Source: Actinomadura hallensis (GTDB lineage: Bacteria; Actinomycetota; Actinomycetes; Streptosporangiales; Streptosporangiaceae). From it: 64,000 bases of DNA. The stretch's first letter is position 1. Each line of letters opens with the position of its first letter. Made by a program: the position numbers and the translations under genes. The DNA is taken from contig NZ_VFPO01000001.1 in assembly GCF_006716765.1 (NCBI RefSeq), positions 6,448,001-6,512,000 on the forward strand, given 5' to 3'. Shown here one piece after another: positions 32,053 to 40,687 of this stretch. The notes under the pieces were generated by a model that had not been told where the DNA came from, searched no databases, and saw only the letters and a list, made by a program, of their open reading frames with translations.

Positions 32053-32240
32053 GTCCTCGGTCGTTCGGTGTTTCTCTCCGGCGGCCGGCCCCCGCGTCCG
32101 GCGGCCGGCGAACCCGCGTCGGTGCGGTCATTCTCCGGGCGGTCATTCTCCGGGCGGTCATTCTCCGGGCGGTCATTCTCCGGGCGGTCATTCTCCGGGC
32201 GGTCATTCTCCGGGCGGTCAGTCTCCGTGCGGTCAGTCAC
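32049..32240 (-). CDS. Small protein of tandem DRPEN pentapeptides
   Basis: A 63-aa frame that begins MTDRTET, contains six perfect DRPEN repeats, then DRTDA, and ends in a basic tail. The GTG start overlaps the stop of the upstream gene by eight bases, and its stop overlaps the GTG of tadA by four (GTGA). That tight fit supports translation. It would be disordered, highly charged and without cysteine or hydrophobic core. It may only serve to couple translation into tadA. It is not a family I recognise; a GC-rich expansion that happens to remain open is the alternative. Confidence 0.6.
   Translation of the reverse strand: MTDRTETDRPENDRPENDRPENDRPENDRPENDRPENDRTDAGSPAAGRGGRPPERNTERPRT
32124..32228 (-). 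repeat. Tandem 15-bp repeat array
   Basis: Seven consecutive 15-bp units of GCGGTCATTCTCCGG (plus-strand reading). Six are perfect and the seventh has two changes. A further partial unit follows to about 32238. Because the unit is five codons long, copy-number changes keep the frame open. Confidence 0.95.
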
Positions 32241-32670
32241 GGAGGCGGTCGAACTCCTCGCCGAAACCGGCCTGTTCGGCGACGGCGAGCAGCGCGTCCC
32301 CGGGCAGGGCGCTCTCGCCCAGCTCGCCGAGCTCCTCGGCGGCGAGGCCGAGGTCCTCCAGGAGCGCCGGGTCGCCGCCGGGTTCGCCGTCCGGGACCTC
32401 CCCGACCAGCGGCTGGAACAGGGCGCCGAGCCCGTCCTCCCGGACGGTGGAGACGTACGCGCGCGGCTCTTCCTCCGCGTCGAGCCGGACGACCGCGAAC
32501 CAGTCGTCGTCCTGTTCGATCAGCAGCACGACCGGGTCGCCGTAGGTCTCGACGGCCGCCTCCCGCATCAGGTCGGCGACGTCGTCGACGTGTTCGGCCT
32601 CCGCCAGGGCGGCCTCCATGCCGACCCAGCCCTGCGGGGTCCGCGCGAACACGGCGGCGAATGTGGTCAC
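32233..32670 (-). CDS. tRNA adenosine deaminase-associated protein (second paralogue)
   Basis: A 145-aa acidic protein of the actinobacterial family found beside tadA. It begins MTTFAAVFARTPQGW and contains DDVADLMREAA, LLIEQDDDWFAVVRLDAEEEPRAYVS and DLGLAAEELGELGE. It is homologous in layout to the gene at 32782. The GTG at 32670 is preferred over the GTG at 32688 because the family begins at this point. It is 110 bases after its paralogue. Function unknown; association with TadA is based only on conserved neighbourhood. Confidence 0.82.
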   Translation of the reverse strand: MTTFAAVFARTPQGWVGMEAALAEAEHVDDVADLMREAAVETYGDPVVLLIEQDDDWFAVVRLDAEEEPRAYVSTVREDGLGALFQPLVGEVPDGEPGGDPALLEDLGLAAEELGELGESALPGDALLAVAEQAGFGEEFDRLRD

Positions 32671-32781
32671 GTGCCAATTGTGACGCACGGGGTGGCGTCG
32701 GTCACACCCCTCACCGCCGCCGGATCGGCCCGATCGGCCGGGATCGGGCGTCCGCGCCGGGCCGGGCGCCCGATGGCGTCG

Positions 32782-33267
32782 TCAGGCGATGGCGTCCATG
32801 GCACGTTCGAAAGCGGCCGCGAAGCCGATCCGGTTCGCGATGCTGAGCAGCATCTCGTCGGGGTAGAGCTCCAGGTCGCCGGAGATCGCGCCGAGCTCCA
32901 TCTCGTCCAGCCCCAGATCGGCGAAGATCGACATGTCGCCGACCGGGAGGACCTGGTCGAGCTCCTCCTCCTCGGGGATCGGGATGTCCAGGTAGTCGAG
33001 GACCTGCCCGGCCAGCGGCCAGTCCACCGAGGCCGTGACGTCCGACAGGAACACCATGACCTCGTCGCCGAGCAGGCGGATCGCCACGAAGAAGTCGTCG
33101 CCGACCGAGACCAGCCCGATCGTGCCGCCGAGGCTCGGCTGCTGCCGCAGGGCATGGATCAGCCCCGCCAGGTCCTCGGTCAGCGCCACCGGGAGGATCT
33201 CGGCCTCCCAGGTGTCGTCCTCCCGGTACACCACGACGGCGAAGTCCGTCGCGTCCACATCCGTCAT
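32782..33267 (-). CDS. tRNA adenosine deaminase-associated protein (first paralogue)
   Basis: A 161-aa acidic protein of the same family: FAVVVYREDDTWEAEILP, LIHALRQQPS, VGDDFFVAIRLLGDEVMVFLSDVTA and FADLGLDEMELGAISGD. The ATG is preceded by GGTGGAG. It reads into the second paralogue, the pentapeptide gene and tadA, forming a probable four-gene operon. No catalytic motif was seen. Confidence 0.85.
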   Translation of the reverse strand: MTDVDATDFAVVVYREDDTWEAEILPVALTEDLAGLIHALRQQPSLGGTIGLVSVGDDFFVAIRLLGDEVMVFLSDVTASVDWPLAGQVLDYLDIPIPEEEELDQVLPVGDMSIFADLGLDEMELGAISGDLELYPDEMLLSIANRIGFAAAFERAMDAIA

Positions 33268-33420
33268 CTCCACCCCACCGGCGCGTCTCCTGCCAGGGCA
33301 TGGTCCCAGATGCGGCGGTCCGAGCGTGCCCCAACGCCAAACTGGGCGCCGCACCCGCGTGCGAGACCGGGAGCCGGCACCGCAAAACCTGCCCAGCGGA
33401 AGGAACCTACTCGATCTGCA

Positions 33421-33864
33421 TCAATTTATGCGGAACGTCCGGCGGCGAAGCGCGGCGTGGATGCGCGCGCGACGCGACCGGTGCGGCGTCACCCGGCGGC
33501 GCAGCTCGCGCGCCTCGGCGAGTTCGCGCAGGAAGATCGCCCTGCGGCGGAGATGTTCGCGCACCTGCTCCGGGGAGATGTCGCCCTGCGGGCCCGGCCG
33601 CGTCCCGGCGTTCCGACCGCCTGTGAATTCGGTCACCGGGGACTTCTCGGGAGCGTTCTCGGAGACGGGAGCGGAAGCGGCGCCGCCGGCGGGGGCCTCG
33701 GCGGAGGCTTCGCGGGAGGAGGCGGGGGGACGGGAGACGCGTTCCGCGGACCCCTCCGCGGACCTCCCCGAACCGCCCGGCGGAGCCGCCGTCCCGGGCG
33801 GGTCCGGCGCGGACTCGCGGGCCCGCTCCGCTCCCTCCGGCGGATGATCGCTGTGCCTGTTCAT
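33421..33864 (-). CDS. Hypothetical protein with disordered N-terminus and basic helical C-terminus
   Basis: A 147-aa protein. The first 90 residues are rich in Pro, Ala, Glu and Ser and probably disordered. The last 55 residues form a helical, strongly basic segment (ISPEQVREHLRRRAIFLREL, then RRARIHAALRRRTFRIN). It is divergent from upp. A possible role in binding nucleic acid or ribosome is only an inference from charge. Confidence 0.6.
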   Translation of the reverse strand: MNRHSDHPPEGAERARESAPDPPGTAAPPGGSGRSAEGSAERVSRPPASSREASAEAPAGGAASAPVSENAPEKSPVTEFTGGRNAGTRPGPQGDISPEQVREHLRRRAIFLRELAEARELRRRVTPHRSRRARIHAALRRRTFRIN

Positions 33865-33948
33865 ATCGCCATCGTGCCCAGCTCAGCGGCGTCCTATCCC
33901 GCTTCGGCGAGCTCCGGCCGATCACGGCCGGTGGGCTACGGTGAGCGC

Positions 33949-34587
33949 ATGCAGACCCTCGCCGTCGACCACCCCCTGGTCGCGCACAAGCTCACCACGC
34001 TGCGGGACGTCCGCACCGACTCCCCCACGTTCCGCCGCCTCGCCGACGAGCTGGTCACCCTCCTCGCCTACGAGGCGACCCGCGACGTCCGCGTCACCGA
34101 GGCCGTCGTCCAGACCCCGCTCGTCGAGACGCAGGGGGTGCAGCTGGCGAGCCCGAAACCGCTCGTCGTCCCGATCCTGCGCGCCGGCCTGGGGATGCTG
34201 GACGGCATGACCCGCCTGCTGCCCACCGCCGAGGTCGGATTCCTCGGGATGATCCGCGACGAGGGCACGCTCCAGGCCCAGACGTACGCGACGCGGCTCC
34301 CGGACGACCTGTCGGGACGGCAGTGCTTCGTCCTCGACCCGATGCTCGCGACCGGCGGGACCCTCGCCGCCGCCATCCGGCTGCTGTTCGACCGAGGCGC
34401 CGACGACGTCACGGCGATCTGCCTGCTCGCCGCCCCGGAGGGCATCAAGTTCCTGGAGCAGTCGTTCGCCGACACCACGGCGCCCATCCGCGTCGTGACC
34501 GCCGCGGTCGACTCCCATCTCAACGACCAGGGCTTCATCGTGCCCGGCCTCGGGGACGCGGGGGACCGCCTCTACGGCGTCGTCTGA
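33949..34587 (+). CDS. upp: Uracil phosphoribosyltransferase
   Basis: A 212-aa salvage enzyme that makes UMP from uracil and PRPP. Signature segments: HPLVAHKLTTLRD at the N-terminus, VPILRAGLGMLDGM, the PRPP loop DPMLATGGTL, and the C-terminal DSHLNDQGFIVPGLGDAGDRLYG. The length and start are standard. The frame is open far upstream, but only the ATG at 33949 starts the conserved sequence. Confidence 0.97.
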   Translation: MQTLAVDHPLVAHKLTTLRDVRTDSPTFRRLADELVTLLAYEATRDVRVTEAVVQTPLVETQGVQLASPKPLVVPILRAGLGMLDGMTRLLPTAEVGFLGMIRDEGTLQAQTYATRLPDDLSGRQCFVLDPMLATGGTLAAAIRLLFDRGADDVTAICLLAAPEGIKFLEQSFADTTAPIRVVTAAVDSHLNDQGFIVPGLGDAGDRLYGVV

Positions 34588-34822
34588 CCCGCGCCGTCTC
34601 CTCCGTCGCCCCGCCTCTCCGTCCGACCCGCCGTTCCGTCCGGCCTGCCCCGTCCTCTCGTCCGGCCCGCGCCGCCTCTTCGTCTGACCAGCGATGTTCG
34701 TTCGCCCCGGCGGGGGGTACGAAGGCGCTACGGAACGCCGTTGCGCGTTCCCCTCCACCGACCCGGCACAGGGGGACCGTTACGGACCGGGCGGTGCGAG
34801 CGAGCTCGATCGAGGAATTGGC

Positions 34823-35083
34823 ATGTCTCACCAAGGGGACGGTGAGCTCCCGCGCTACACGGCGATAGGGGAGCGGCTCACCGAGGAGTTCAAGGGAGTC
34901 CACAACACCGACACCGTGGAGCGGTGCGTCTCCGCGGCTTGGTACGGCGCAGAGGAGGTCACGGGCGCGACGTCGCCCGACCTCGTGGAACGGATCGCGC
35001 GTAGGCACCTGGAGGTGCTCGCGACCATCGACGCCGAGAAACGCCGCAGAGCGCGACGATCTTCGGTCGACAACGCGCCATAG
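34823..35083 (+). CDS. Conserved hypothetical small helical protein
   Basis: An 86-aa protein of three predicted helices: IGERLTEEFKGVHNTDTVERC, SAAWYGAEEVTG, and SPDLVERIARRHLEVLATIDAEKRRRARRS. It resembles the small three-helix bundle dimerisation proteins of actinomycetes, but I cannot name a family with certainty. It lies between upp and a small membrane gene. An ATG follows GAGGAATTGGC. Confidence 0.62.
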   Translation: MSHQGDGELPRYTAIGERLTEEFKGVHNTDTVERCVSAAWYGAEEVTGATSPDLVERIARRHLEVLATIDAEKRRRARRSSVDNAP

Positions 35084-35157
35084 CCCTTGCTTTGACGGCA
35101 GTTCGGGCTGTGCGAAACTGAACCGGGGTCCGTGGGTCAACGCTCCGGGAGGCAGCC

Positions 35158-35316
35158 GTGCCCGCCAAGAAGTACATGACGTGGGCCGCCGTGGCCTTCG
35201 TCGCGTTCTACGTGGTCAAGCAGCCGGACGGCGCGGCACGGACCGTGGAGACGGCCGCGAACGGCCTCGCCTCGGCGGCCGGTTCCCTCGCCACCTTCGT
35301 CAACTCGCTGGGCTGA
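35158..35316 (+). CDS. Small single-pass membrane protein upstream of PH-domain gene
   Basis: A 52-aa protein: a short basic start (PAKKYMTW), one membrane helix (about residues 8-22), then an alanine-rich amphipathic helix ending FVNSLG. A GGGAGGC ribosome site lies five bases before the GTG. It is seven bases from the next gene, whose ribosome site overlaps its stop, so it is part of that operon. No family recognised. Confidence 0.68.
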   Translation: MPAKKYMTWAAVAFVAFYVVKQPDGAARTVETAANGLASAAGSLATFVNSLG

Positions 35317-35323
35317 GGTCGCG

Positions 35324-35947
35324 ATGAGGCTCGTCACCCCCGGCGACTCCGCCCCGGCGTCGGTCAACAAGTACCTCCTCCCGCACGAGACCCAGGTCAT
35401 CACGGTGCGGCGGCACCCCGCCGTGCTGATGGTCCCGGTCGGCCTCGTCCTCGGCGGCCTGATCGTCGCGGGCGTGCTGAGCAACACCGTCGCCAGCGAC
35501 GCGGGCACGGTCATCAGCTGGATCTGGTGGGGCTGGCTGATCCTCCTCGGCTGGTTCGTCTGGCGGGTCGCGGAATGGTCCGTCGACTACTTCGTCATCA
35601 CCAACCAGCGCATGCTGCTGACCACCGGGCTCATCACCCGCAAGGTCGCGATGATGCCGCTGGCCAAGGTCACGGACATGAGCTTCAAGCGGACCATCGC
35701 GGGCCGGATGCTCGGCTACGGCGAGTTCATCCTGGAGTCCGCCGGCCAGGACCAGGCGCTCACCAACGTGGACTACCTGCCGTACCCCGAGCAGCTGTAC
35801 CTCGAGGTCTGCGAGATGATCTTCCCGAACAAGAACCCGCAGCCCGAGGAGAAGACCCTCCCGCCGCCTCCCCCGCCGCGCCGTCCCAAGGAACAGCCCC
35901 GGACGGACGACGTCCCCGCCTCCCCGGGCGGCGAAGAGCAGGCCTGA
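35324..35947 (+). CDS. Bacterial PH-domain membrane protein (YdbS/bPH_2 type)
   Basis: A 207-aa protein. Two membrane helices (about residues 35-57 and 65-86) precede the bPH_2 domain, with WSVDYFVITNQRMLLTTGLITRKVAMMPLAKVTDMSF, the most conserved part of the family, then GRMLGYGEFILESAGQDQAL. A proline-rich, charged tail follows. Such proteins are membrane-bound and thought to sense envelope stress. It is co-transcribed with the 52-aa membrane protein. Confidence 0.88.
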   Translation: MRLVTPGDSAPASVNKYLLPHETQVITVRRHPAVLMVPVGLVLGGLIVAGVLSNTVASDAGTVISWIWWGWLILLGWFVWRVAEWSVDYFVITNQRMLLTTGLITRKVAMMPLAKVTDMSFKRTIAGRMLGYGEFILESAGQDQALTNVDYLPYPEQLYLEVCEMIFPNKNPQPEEKTLPPPPPPRRPKEQPRTDDVPASPGGEEQA

Positions 35948-36245
35948 TCACCGGCCTCGATCCCGTCCCCGGCGACGCGGGCGGGTGATCGAATTCGGCG
36001 ATTTCCGTGATCTTGCGCCGATGGTCGGATACCGTCCGAGGGTGAAAGCCGTCGCGATCACCGGAGGGCTCCGCCGGCCGGGAGCGCCGCGCCACGGCTC
36101 CGCGGCGGTGCGCGCGGGACCGGTGGCGGACCCTACCAGTCGATCTCTTCCCCCGCCGCTTCTTTGCTCTCGATGTGCGATAACCCGCAATGTGCAATCA
36201 TGTCGGCACCCCAGCCGCCTGTTTACTTCCGCTAAGTGAGTCCAC
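35948..36245. other. Intergenic region before HTH-TPR gene
   Basis: About 300 bases. GC falls over 36150-36240, likely the promoter of the regulator gene. No gene or confident promoter element recognised. Confidence 0.5.
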
Positions 36246-37694
36246 ATGCCGGGTCCAGGCAACGTCGGCGAACGTGTCCGCAACCTGCGGCTGAGCAGAC
36301 GCCTGTCGCAGGCACAGCTCGCCGGTCACGACCTTTCCGACAGCTACATCTCGCTGATCGAGTCGGGTAAGCGCACCCCGACGCCGACCGTCCTGCGCAT
36401 GCTGGCCGAGCGCCTCGGCTGCACGCCCGAGTACCTCGCCGAGGGCGTCGAGCCGGAGCAGCGCGCCCACCTGGAGGTCAGGGAGCGCCACGCGCACCTC
36501 GCCCTGCTCCGCGGAGACCCGGGCGCCGCCGAGTCCGGCTTCGACGAGGTGATCGCCCGCAGCGACGATCCCGATCTGACGGCCCGCGCGCGCTGGGGGC
36601 GCGCCCGCGCCCTGGAGGAGCTGGGCCGCACCGACGAAGCGATCACGCTGTTCGAGGAGCTGCGGGAGCAGGCCGAACGGGACCCGAGCCGGGCGAGCTG
36701 GCTGCCGCCGGTGATCGCGCTCGCCCGCTGCTACCACACGGTCGGCGACCTGGGGCAGGCCATCGCGCTCGGCGAGCGCGCCGTGAGCCGGTTGCAGCAG
36801 CTCGGGCTGGGCGTGGGCGAGGAGTACAGCGAGGCGGGGCGAATCCTGCTCCTCGCCTATGTGGACCGGTCCGATCCGGCGCGCGCGCACGATCTCGGCC
36901 GTCGTCTCCTCCACCCGGAGGGGGCCGGGGACGAGCCGCTCAGCGTCCACTACCAGCGGGCCAGCATCCGCGCCCTGGAGGAAGGCGCGATCGGCGACTC
37001 GCTGTACTTCGCCGACCAGGCCTTGGCGGCACGCAGCGACACCAGCCCGGCGCGGACCCGCGCACGCCTCTCCCTGGCGGCGGCCAAGGCGCTGCTCAGG
37101 GGAGTCGGTCCGTTCTCGTCGTCCGCGCCGTCCGAGGCCGCGGCGACGGACGAGTACGGGTTCGAGCGTCCCCGTCCCGAGGGGACGCGTGAGGCGGCGC
37201 AGGAGGCCCTCGAACTCCTGCAGTCGACCGACGACCTGGACGGCACGGAGTCCACGGACAGCACGATCGCGAAGGCCCGTGCGCTCGTCCTCATCGGCGA
37301 GCTGGACGACGCCATCGCCACACTGGAGCAGTTCCTCGACACGGGCATGGCCCTGGCCGCCCCGACGAGTTCGCAAGCCGTGTCGCCGCAGCCTGGCAAC
37401 GACCTCGCCGCGCGCACGCAGAAGACCGTCCTCGCACGTCTCGTCCTAGCGCGTGCACGTGTTGCCCAAGGGAACCGAGCGGCCGCCAAGGTCGTGTTGC
37501 GGGCCGCGTCGGAACAGCTCACGACCATGCCCGCCGGCCGTCCCGCAGCGCATCTGCTGAGGGAGCTGGGCGAGCTGTTCGAACTCGTCCAGGACCCCGA
37601 CTCCGCCGCGACGGCCTACCGGAGAGCACTGGAGGCCGCGGGTCTGCGCACCGCCCGCCCGCACGCCGCGAACCGCGACCTCGGCCGCGTCTGA
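36246..37694 (+). CDS. XRE-family HTH regulator with TPR domain
   Basis: A 482-aa protein. The HTH (residues 8-62: RLSQAQLAGHDLSDSYISLIESGKRTPTP) is followed by helical repeats from 85 onward that resemble tetratricopeptides (ARARWGRARALEELGRTDEAI, ALARCYHTVGDLGQAIALGERAV), and a final repeat block. A low-complexity acidic link at about 285-320 separates two repeat groups. This architecture is conserved in actinomycetes. TPR domains often bind peptides or proteins; no peptide pheromone gene is visible. The ATG follows an AAGTGAG ribosome site. Confidence 0.9.
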   Translation: MPGPGNVGERVRNLRLSRRLSQAQLAGHDLSDSYISLIESGKRTPTPTVLRMLAERLGCTPEYLAEGVEPEQRAHLEVRERHAHLALLRGDPGAAESGFDEVIARSDDPDLTARARWGRARALEELGRTDEAITLFEELREQAERDPSRASWLPPVIALARCYHTVGDLGQAIALGERAVSRLQQLGLGVGEEYSEAGRILLLAYVDRSDPARAHDLGRRLLHPEGAGDEPLSVHYQRASIRALEEGAIGDSLYFADQALAARSDTSPARTRARLSLAAAKALLRGVGPFSSSAPSEAAATDEYGFERPRPEGTREAAQEALELLQSTDDLDGTESTDSTIAKARALVLIGELDDAIATLEQFLDTGMALAAPTSSQAVSPQPGNDLAARTQKTVLARLVLARARVAQGNRAAAKVVLRAASEQLTTMPAGRPAAHLLRELGELFELVQDPDSAATAYRRALEAAGLRTARPHAANRDLGRV

Positions 37695-37769
37695 CCATCC
37701 CGCCCGGCCGGGCCGTGCCCGGACCAGCCCTGTCCGGCGTCCGTCCTGCCGGTGTCGTCCTGCCGGCGT

Positions 37770-38078
37770 TCAGCCCATGTCGACGGCGTCCAGGTCCAGG
37801 ACGCGGGCGTGCAGGACGAGACGCTGGTGGAGCGCCGCACGCAGGGCCCTGTGCAGGCCGTCCTCCAGGTACATCTCGCCCTTCCACTGGACGACGTGAG
37901 GGAACAGGTCGCCGTAGAAGGTCGAGTCCTTCGACAGGAGTGACTGGAGGTCCAGTTCCCGTTTGGTGCTCACGAGCTGGTCGAGCCGTACCTGGCGAGG
38001 CGGGATCTTGGCCCAGTCCCGGGACGAGAGTCCGTGGTCGGGATAGGGCCTTCCATCACCCACCGCCTTGAAGATCAC
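37770..38078 (-). CDS. Conserved actinobacterial protein with ParB-like DGLHR motif
   Basis: A 102-aa protein. PHVVQWKGEMYLEDGLHRALRAAL near the C-terminus resembles the ParB/sulfiredoxin nuclease motif DGxHR, and PRQVRLDQLVSTK is like the strand before it. The N-terminal PYPDHGLSSRDWAKIP is highly characteristic. The GTG at 38078 has AAAGGG just upstream, and a -10-like TAGACT sits near it. I know this as a common small actinomycete protein of unknown role; a nucleotide-binding function is inference. Confidence 0.78.
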   Translation of the reverse strand: MIFKAVGDGRPYPDHGLSSRDWAKIPPRQVRLDQLVSTKRELDLQSLLSKDSTFYGDLFPHVVQWKGEMYLEDGLHRALRAALHQRLVLHARVLDLDAVDMG

Positions 38079-38393
38079 CCTTTGAGTCTACGGCGTCCCC
38101 TGAGTCCCGGAGAAGGCAACCCAACAACATCGGTCACTCCACTTGCCACAACCGGTAAACCAGTTACCTCCCAGCTCAGAGCCATGGTCAATTATCTCCG
38201 CCGCGATGTGGAAACGGCGGCGGCGTCCGTTCGCGAAACGGCGGAGGAACCGCGCACCGACCGTCCCCGATACCAGGTGTCGATCTCCAGATCGCCCAAT
38301 TCGTGGACGGTGCCGCGCAGTTCGTCTTCGCACACTGATCGTGGGCGCTCTTCGGCATGCCCGCGGCCGGTTCGGCGAAGCCCCATCAACGAT
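38079..38393. other. Intergenic region
   Basis: About 315 bases between two minus-strand genes. GC is lower at 38100-38200. None of the three short minus-strand frames has family features or a ribosome site; no gene is called. Confidence 0.5.
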
Positions 38394-40439
38394 CTAGGGG
38401 GTGCCGGTGAGCCGCATGGCGATCATGGCGATGTCGTCGGCCTCGGAGATGGGCATGCGGCTCAGCAGCTCGTCGCAGAAGTGGTCCAGGGGCGCGCGGG
38501 CCTGTGCAGTGGCGTGGTCGCACAGGCGTGCCAGGCCGTCGCCGAGGTCTTCGCCCGGCCGTTCCACCAGGCCGTCGGTATAGAGCAGCAAGGTGCTCAG
38601 CGGGGGCAGCGGCTCGCGCGCGGAATCCAAGGTCTGGGGGTGCGGGACGCCGAGCAGGGGGTTGGCGGCCGACTCCAGGAATCGTCCTTCGCTGTCATGG
38701 GTGACCAGCAGTGGCGGTGGATGGCCGGCCACCGCGTAGTGGAGTTCGTGGCCGTCGTCGTGGTGTTCGACCCGGGCCAGGACGCACGTGGCGGTTTCCT
38801 CGCGGTGGAGCGTCTCGACCGCGAAGTTCAGCCGTGTGAGGATCTCGCCCGGGGGTCCCTGGCGGTCGACGAGCAGGCTGCGGAGCATGTTGCGCAGTTG
38901 GCCCATCGTCACGGCCGCGCGCAGGTCGTGGCCGGCCACGTCGCCTATGGCCAGCACGGTGGCGCCGTCGGGCAGTACGAAGGAGTCGTACCAGTCCCCG
39001 CCCACGTCCGCGGCGGAGAGGCTGGGCCGGTAGCGGACCGCGATCTCCAGGCCGGGAACGCGCGGCGGTTCGGCGAGGAGACTGTGCTGCATGGCGACCG
39101 CGACCTGGCGTGCCCGCTGGTAGCGCACCAGGTTGTGCAGCGCGTCGTGCGCGTTCTCGAACGTCTGCTGCAGCAGGTCGATGTCGCTCTGCTCAATGGG
39201 CGGGCGCTCCCCGCAGGTGGAGGCGGTGACCACGGCGGTGACCGTGCCGTCGATCGTCACCGGCAGGACCAACGTGCTGTTGGCGCGGCTTTCCCTCAGC
39301 CAGGCCTGCGTGCTCGACGGCCCGAGGTCGTCGGGGGGTGAGCCCGGCGGGAAAGTCCGCAGAATCGGCCGGGCCTCCCGGACGGCCTGGGCGAAGCTGC
39401 CCTCACGCTTGACGCGTTGTCTCTTGAGACGCTGCAGCGGCGGCAGTCCCGGTCCCACCACCGCGGCGACGCGTTCGACGGTCAGCGGTACCGCTCCTGC
39501 CGGCCCTTCGGCGAGATCGACGATCAGGTGGACGCCGCACCCGTCGGCCAGTTCCGGCACGATGACCTCGGCGAGCGCGCCCAGCGTCTGCTCCAGGCTC
39601 ATTCCGGTGACCATCGCATCGTTGGCACGCGCGAGCAGTCTCTGGCGGCGCTGCCGGTCCCACTGCTCCTCGATGTCGGTGCACATGGCCACCCACTCGA
39701 CGACCCGGCCCTCCTCGAGGATCGGTACGGCACGGGTCTGGAAATGCCGGTACCCGTCGTCCACCGTGCGCAGGCGGTAGACGTTCTCCCACACGTCGGG
39801 GACCTGCTCCAGGGCACGTGACCAGGACTCCAACGTCGGTTCGCGATCATCTGGATGGACGACCTGCAGCCACCCGTCCCCGCGGAACTCCTCCCAGCTC
39901 TGGCCGGTCACCCGCTCCCACTGGGGGCTGGGCTCGATCACGTCGCCCTCGGCGTCGCTCACCCAGACGATCTGCGCGCTCGCCTGGACCAGGCTCTCGT
40001 AGCGCCGCATGATACGGATGCGCTCATCGGCGATGGCCCCGATCCGCCGTGCCGCGGCGACCTGCTCGGTGACGTCCAGGACCATCGCCAGCACGCCGTG
40101 CACGCCGTCATGGAAGGCGACCCGCGACAGGCTGTAGGTGAAGAAGCGGTCCTGCCCTGTCGGCGTTCTCACAGTGCGGTCTTCCGGCACTTCGGTCACG
40201 AGGACCGGTTCACCGGACTTCATCACCTGATCGAACAGTTGGAAGGGATCCTCGCCGGTCGGCCCGGCGAACTCCTGCCTGATGGGAACTCCCAGCGGCA
40301 GGTCGCCGAACAGGGACCGGTACGCCTGGTTGGTGTAGACGAGCCGATGATCGTGGCCCCGCGTGACGGCGACGCCCACCGGCGCGAGCTCCAGCACCTC
40401 GAAGGTCAGCCCACTGCCACTGCGGTCACCGCCGTCCAT
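38394..40439 (-). CDS. PAS-PAS-GAF sensor with SpoIIE/PP2C phosphatase domain
   Basis: A 681-aa probable serine phosphatase of a partner-switching pathway. Two PAS domains (about residues 12-135 and 150-270: WERVTGQSWEEFRGDGWLQVVHPDDR) precede a GAF region (about 280-440) and the PP2C-type SpoIIE domain (about 450-680) with DVGGDWYDSF, GDVAGHDLRAAVTMGQLR and YTDGLVERPGEDL. The aspartates of DVGGDWYD and YTDG would hold metal ions. It would dephosphorylate an anti-anti-sigma factor; no such gene is adjacent. Confidence 0.94.
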   Translation of the reverse strand: MDGGDRSGSGLTFEVLELAPVGVAVTRGHDHRLVYTNQAYRSLFGDLPLGVPIRQEFAGPTGEDPFQLFDQVMKSGEPVLVTEVPEDRTVRTPTGQDRFFTYSLSRVAFHDGVHGVLAMVLDVTEQVAAARRIGAIADERIRIMRRYESLVQASAQIVWVSDAEGDVIEPSPQWERVTGQSWEEFRGDGWLQVVHPDDREPTLESWSRALEQVPDVWENVYRLRTVDDGYRHFQTRAVPILEEGRVVEWVAMCTDIEEQWDRQRRQRLLARANDAMVTGMSLEQTLGALAEVIVPELADGCGVHLIVDLAEGPAGAVPLTVERVAAVVGPGLPPLQRLKRQRVKREGSFAQAVREARPILRTFPPGSPPDDLGPSSTQAWLRESRANSTLVLPVTIDGTVTAVVTASTCGERPPIEQSDIDLLQQTFENAHDALHNLVRYQRARQVAVAMQHSLLAEPPRVPGLEIAVRYRPSLSAADVGGDWYDSFVLPDGATVLAIGDVAGHDLRAAVTMGQLRNMLRSLLVDRQGPPGEILTRLNFAVETLHREETATCVLARVEHHDDGHELHYAVAGHPPPLLVTHDSEGRFLESAANPLLGVPHPQTLDSAREPLPPLSTLLLYTDGLVERPGEDLGDGLARLCDHATAQARAPLDHFCDELLSRMPISEADDIAMIAMRLTGTP

Positions 40440-40537
40440 GGCCTCCCCCCGGAGCCACCTGCGAACCGACTGACGCTCAGTGTAGTCAACCGATCACCAA
40501 GCCGACGTCGGAGTCGTGGTCGGCCTCGGGGAAGCGT

Positions 40538-40569
40538 CGAGGGCGGCCCCCGCTTGGGGACCGCCCTCG
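40538..40569 (-). terminator. Terminator of tRNA-Ser(GGA)
   Basis: Inverted repeat CGAGGGCGG / CCGCCCTCG with an inner CCCC/GGGG stem and GCTT loop, 24 bases after the tRNA end on the minus strand. Confidence 0.75.
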
Positions 40570-40592
40570 GATGGTCTGCCTGGTCAGGCGCG

Positions 40593-40677
40593 CGGAGGAT
40601 GCGAGATTCGAACTCGCGAGGGGTTGCCCCCAACACGCTTTCCAAGCGTGCGCCCTAGGCCACTAGGCGAATCCTCC
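40593..40677 (-). tRNA. tRNA-Ser (anticodon GGA)
   Basis: An 85-nt class II tRNA with a long variable arm. Acceptor GGAGGAT pairs with ATCCTCC, discriminator G. The anticodon loop TTGGAAA gives GGA, reading UCC and UCU. The T-arm CGAG TTCGAAT CTCG is present. CCA is not encoded. Confidence 0.95.
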
Positions 40678-40687
40678 GCGGGAAAGC

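Noticed and set aside
32124..32238. Possible CRISPR array
   Set aside because: The 15-bp units are directly adjacent without spacers; it is a coding tandem repeat.
31636..34587. A 983-aa open frame on the plus strand across the tadA region and upp
   Set aside because: Only its last 212 codons (upp) show family conservation; the rest is antisense to clear genes and is open only because of GC-rich third positions.
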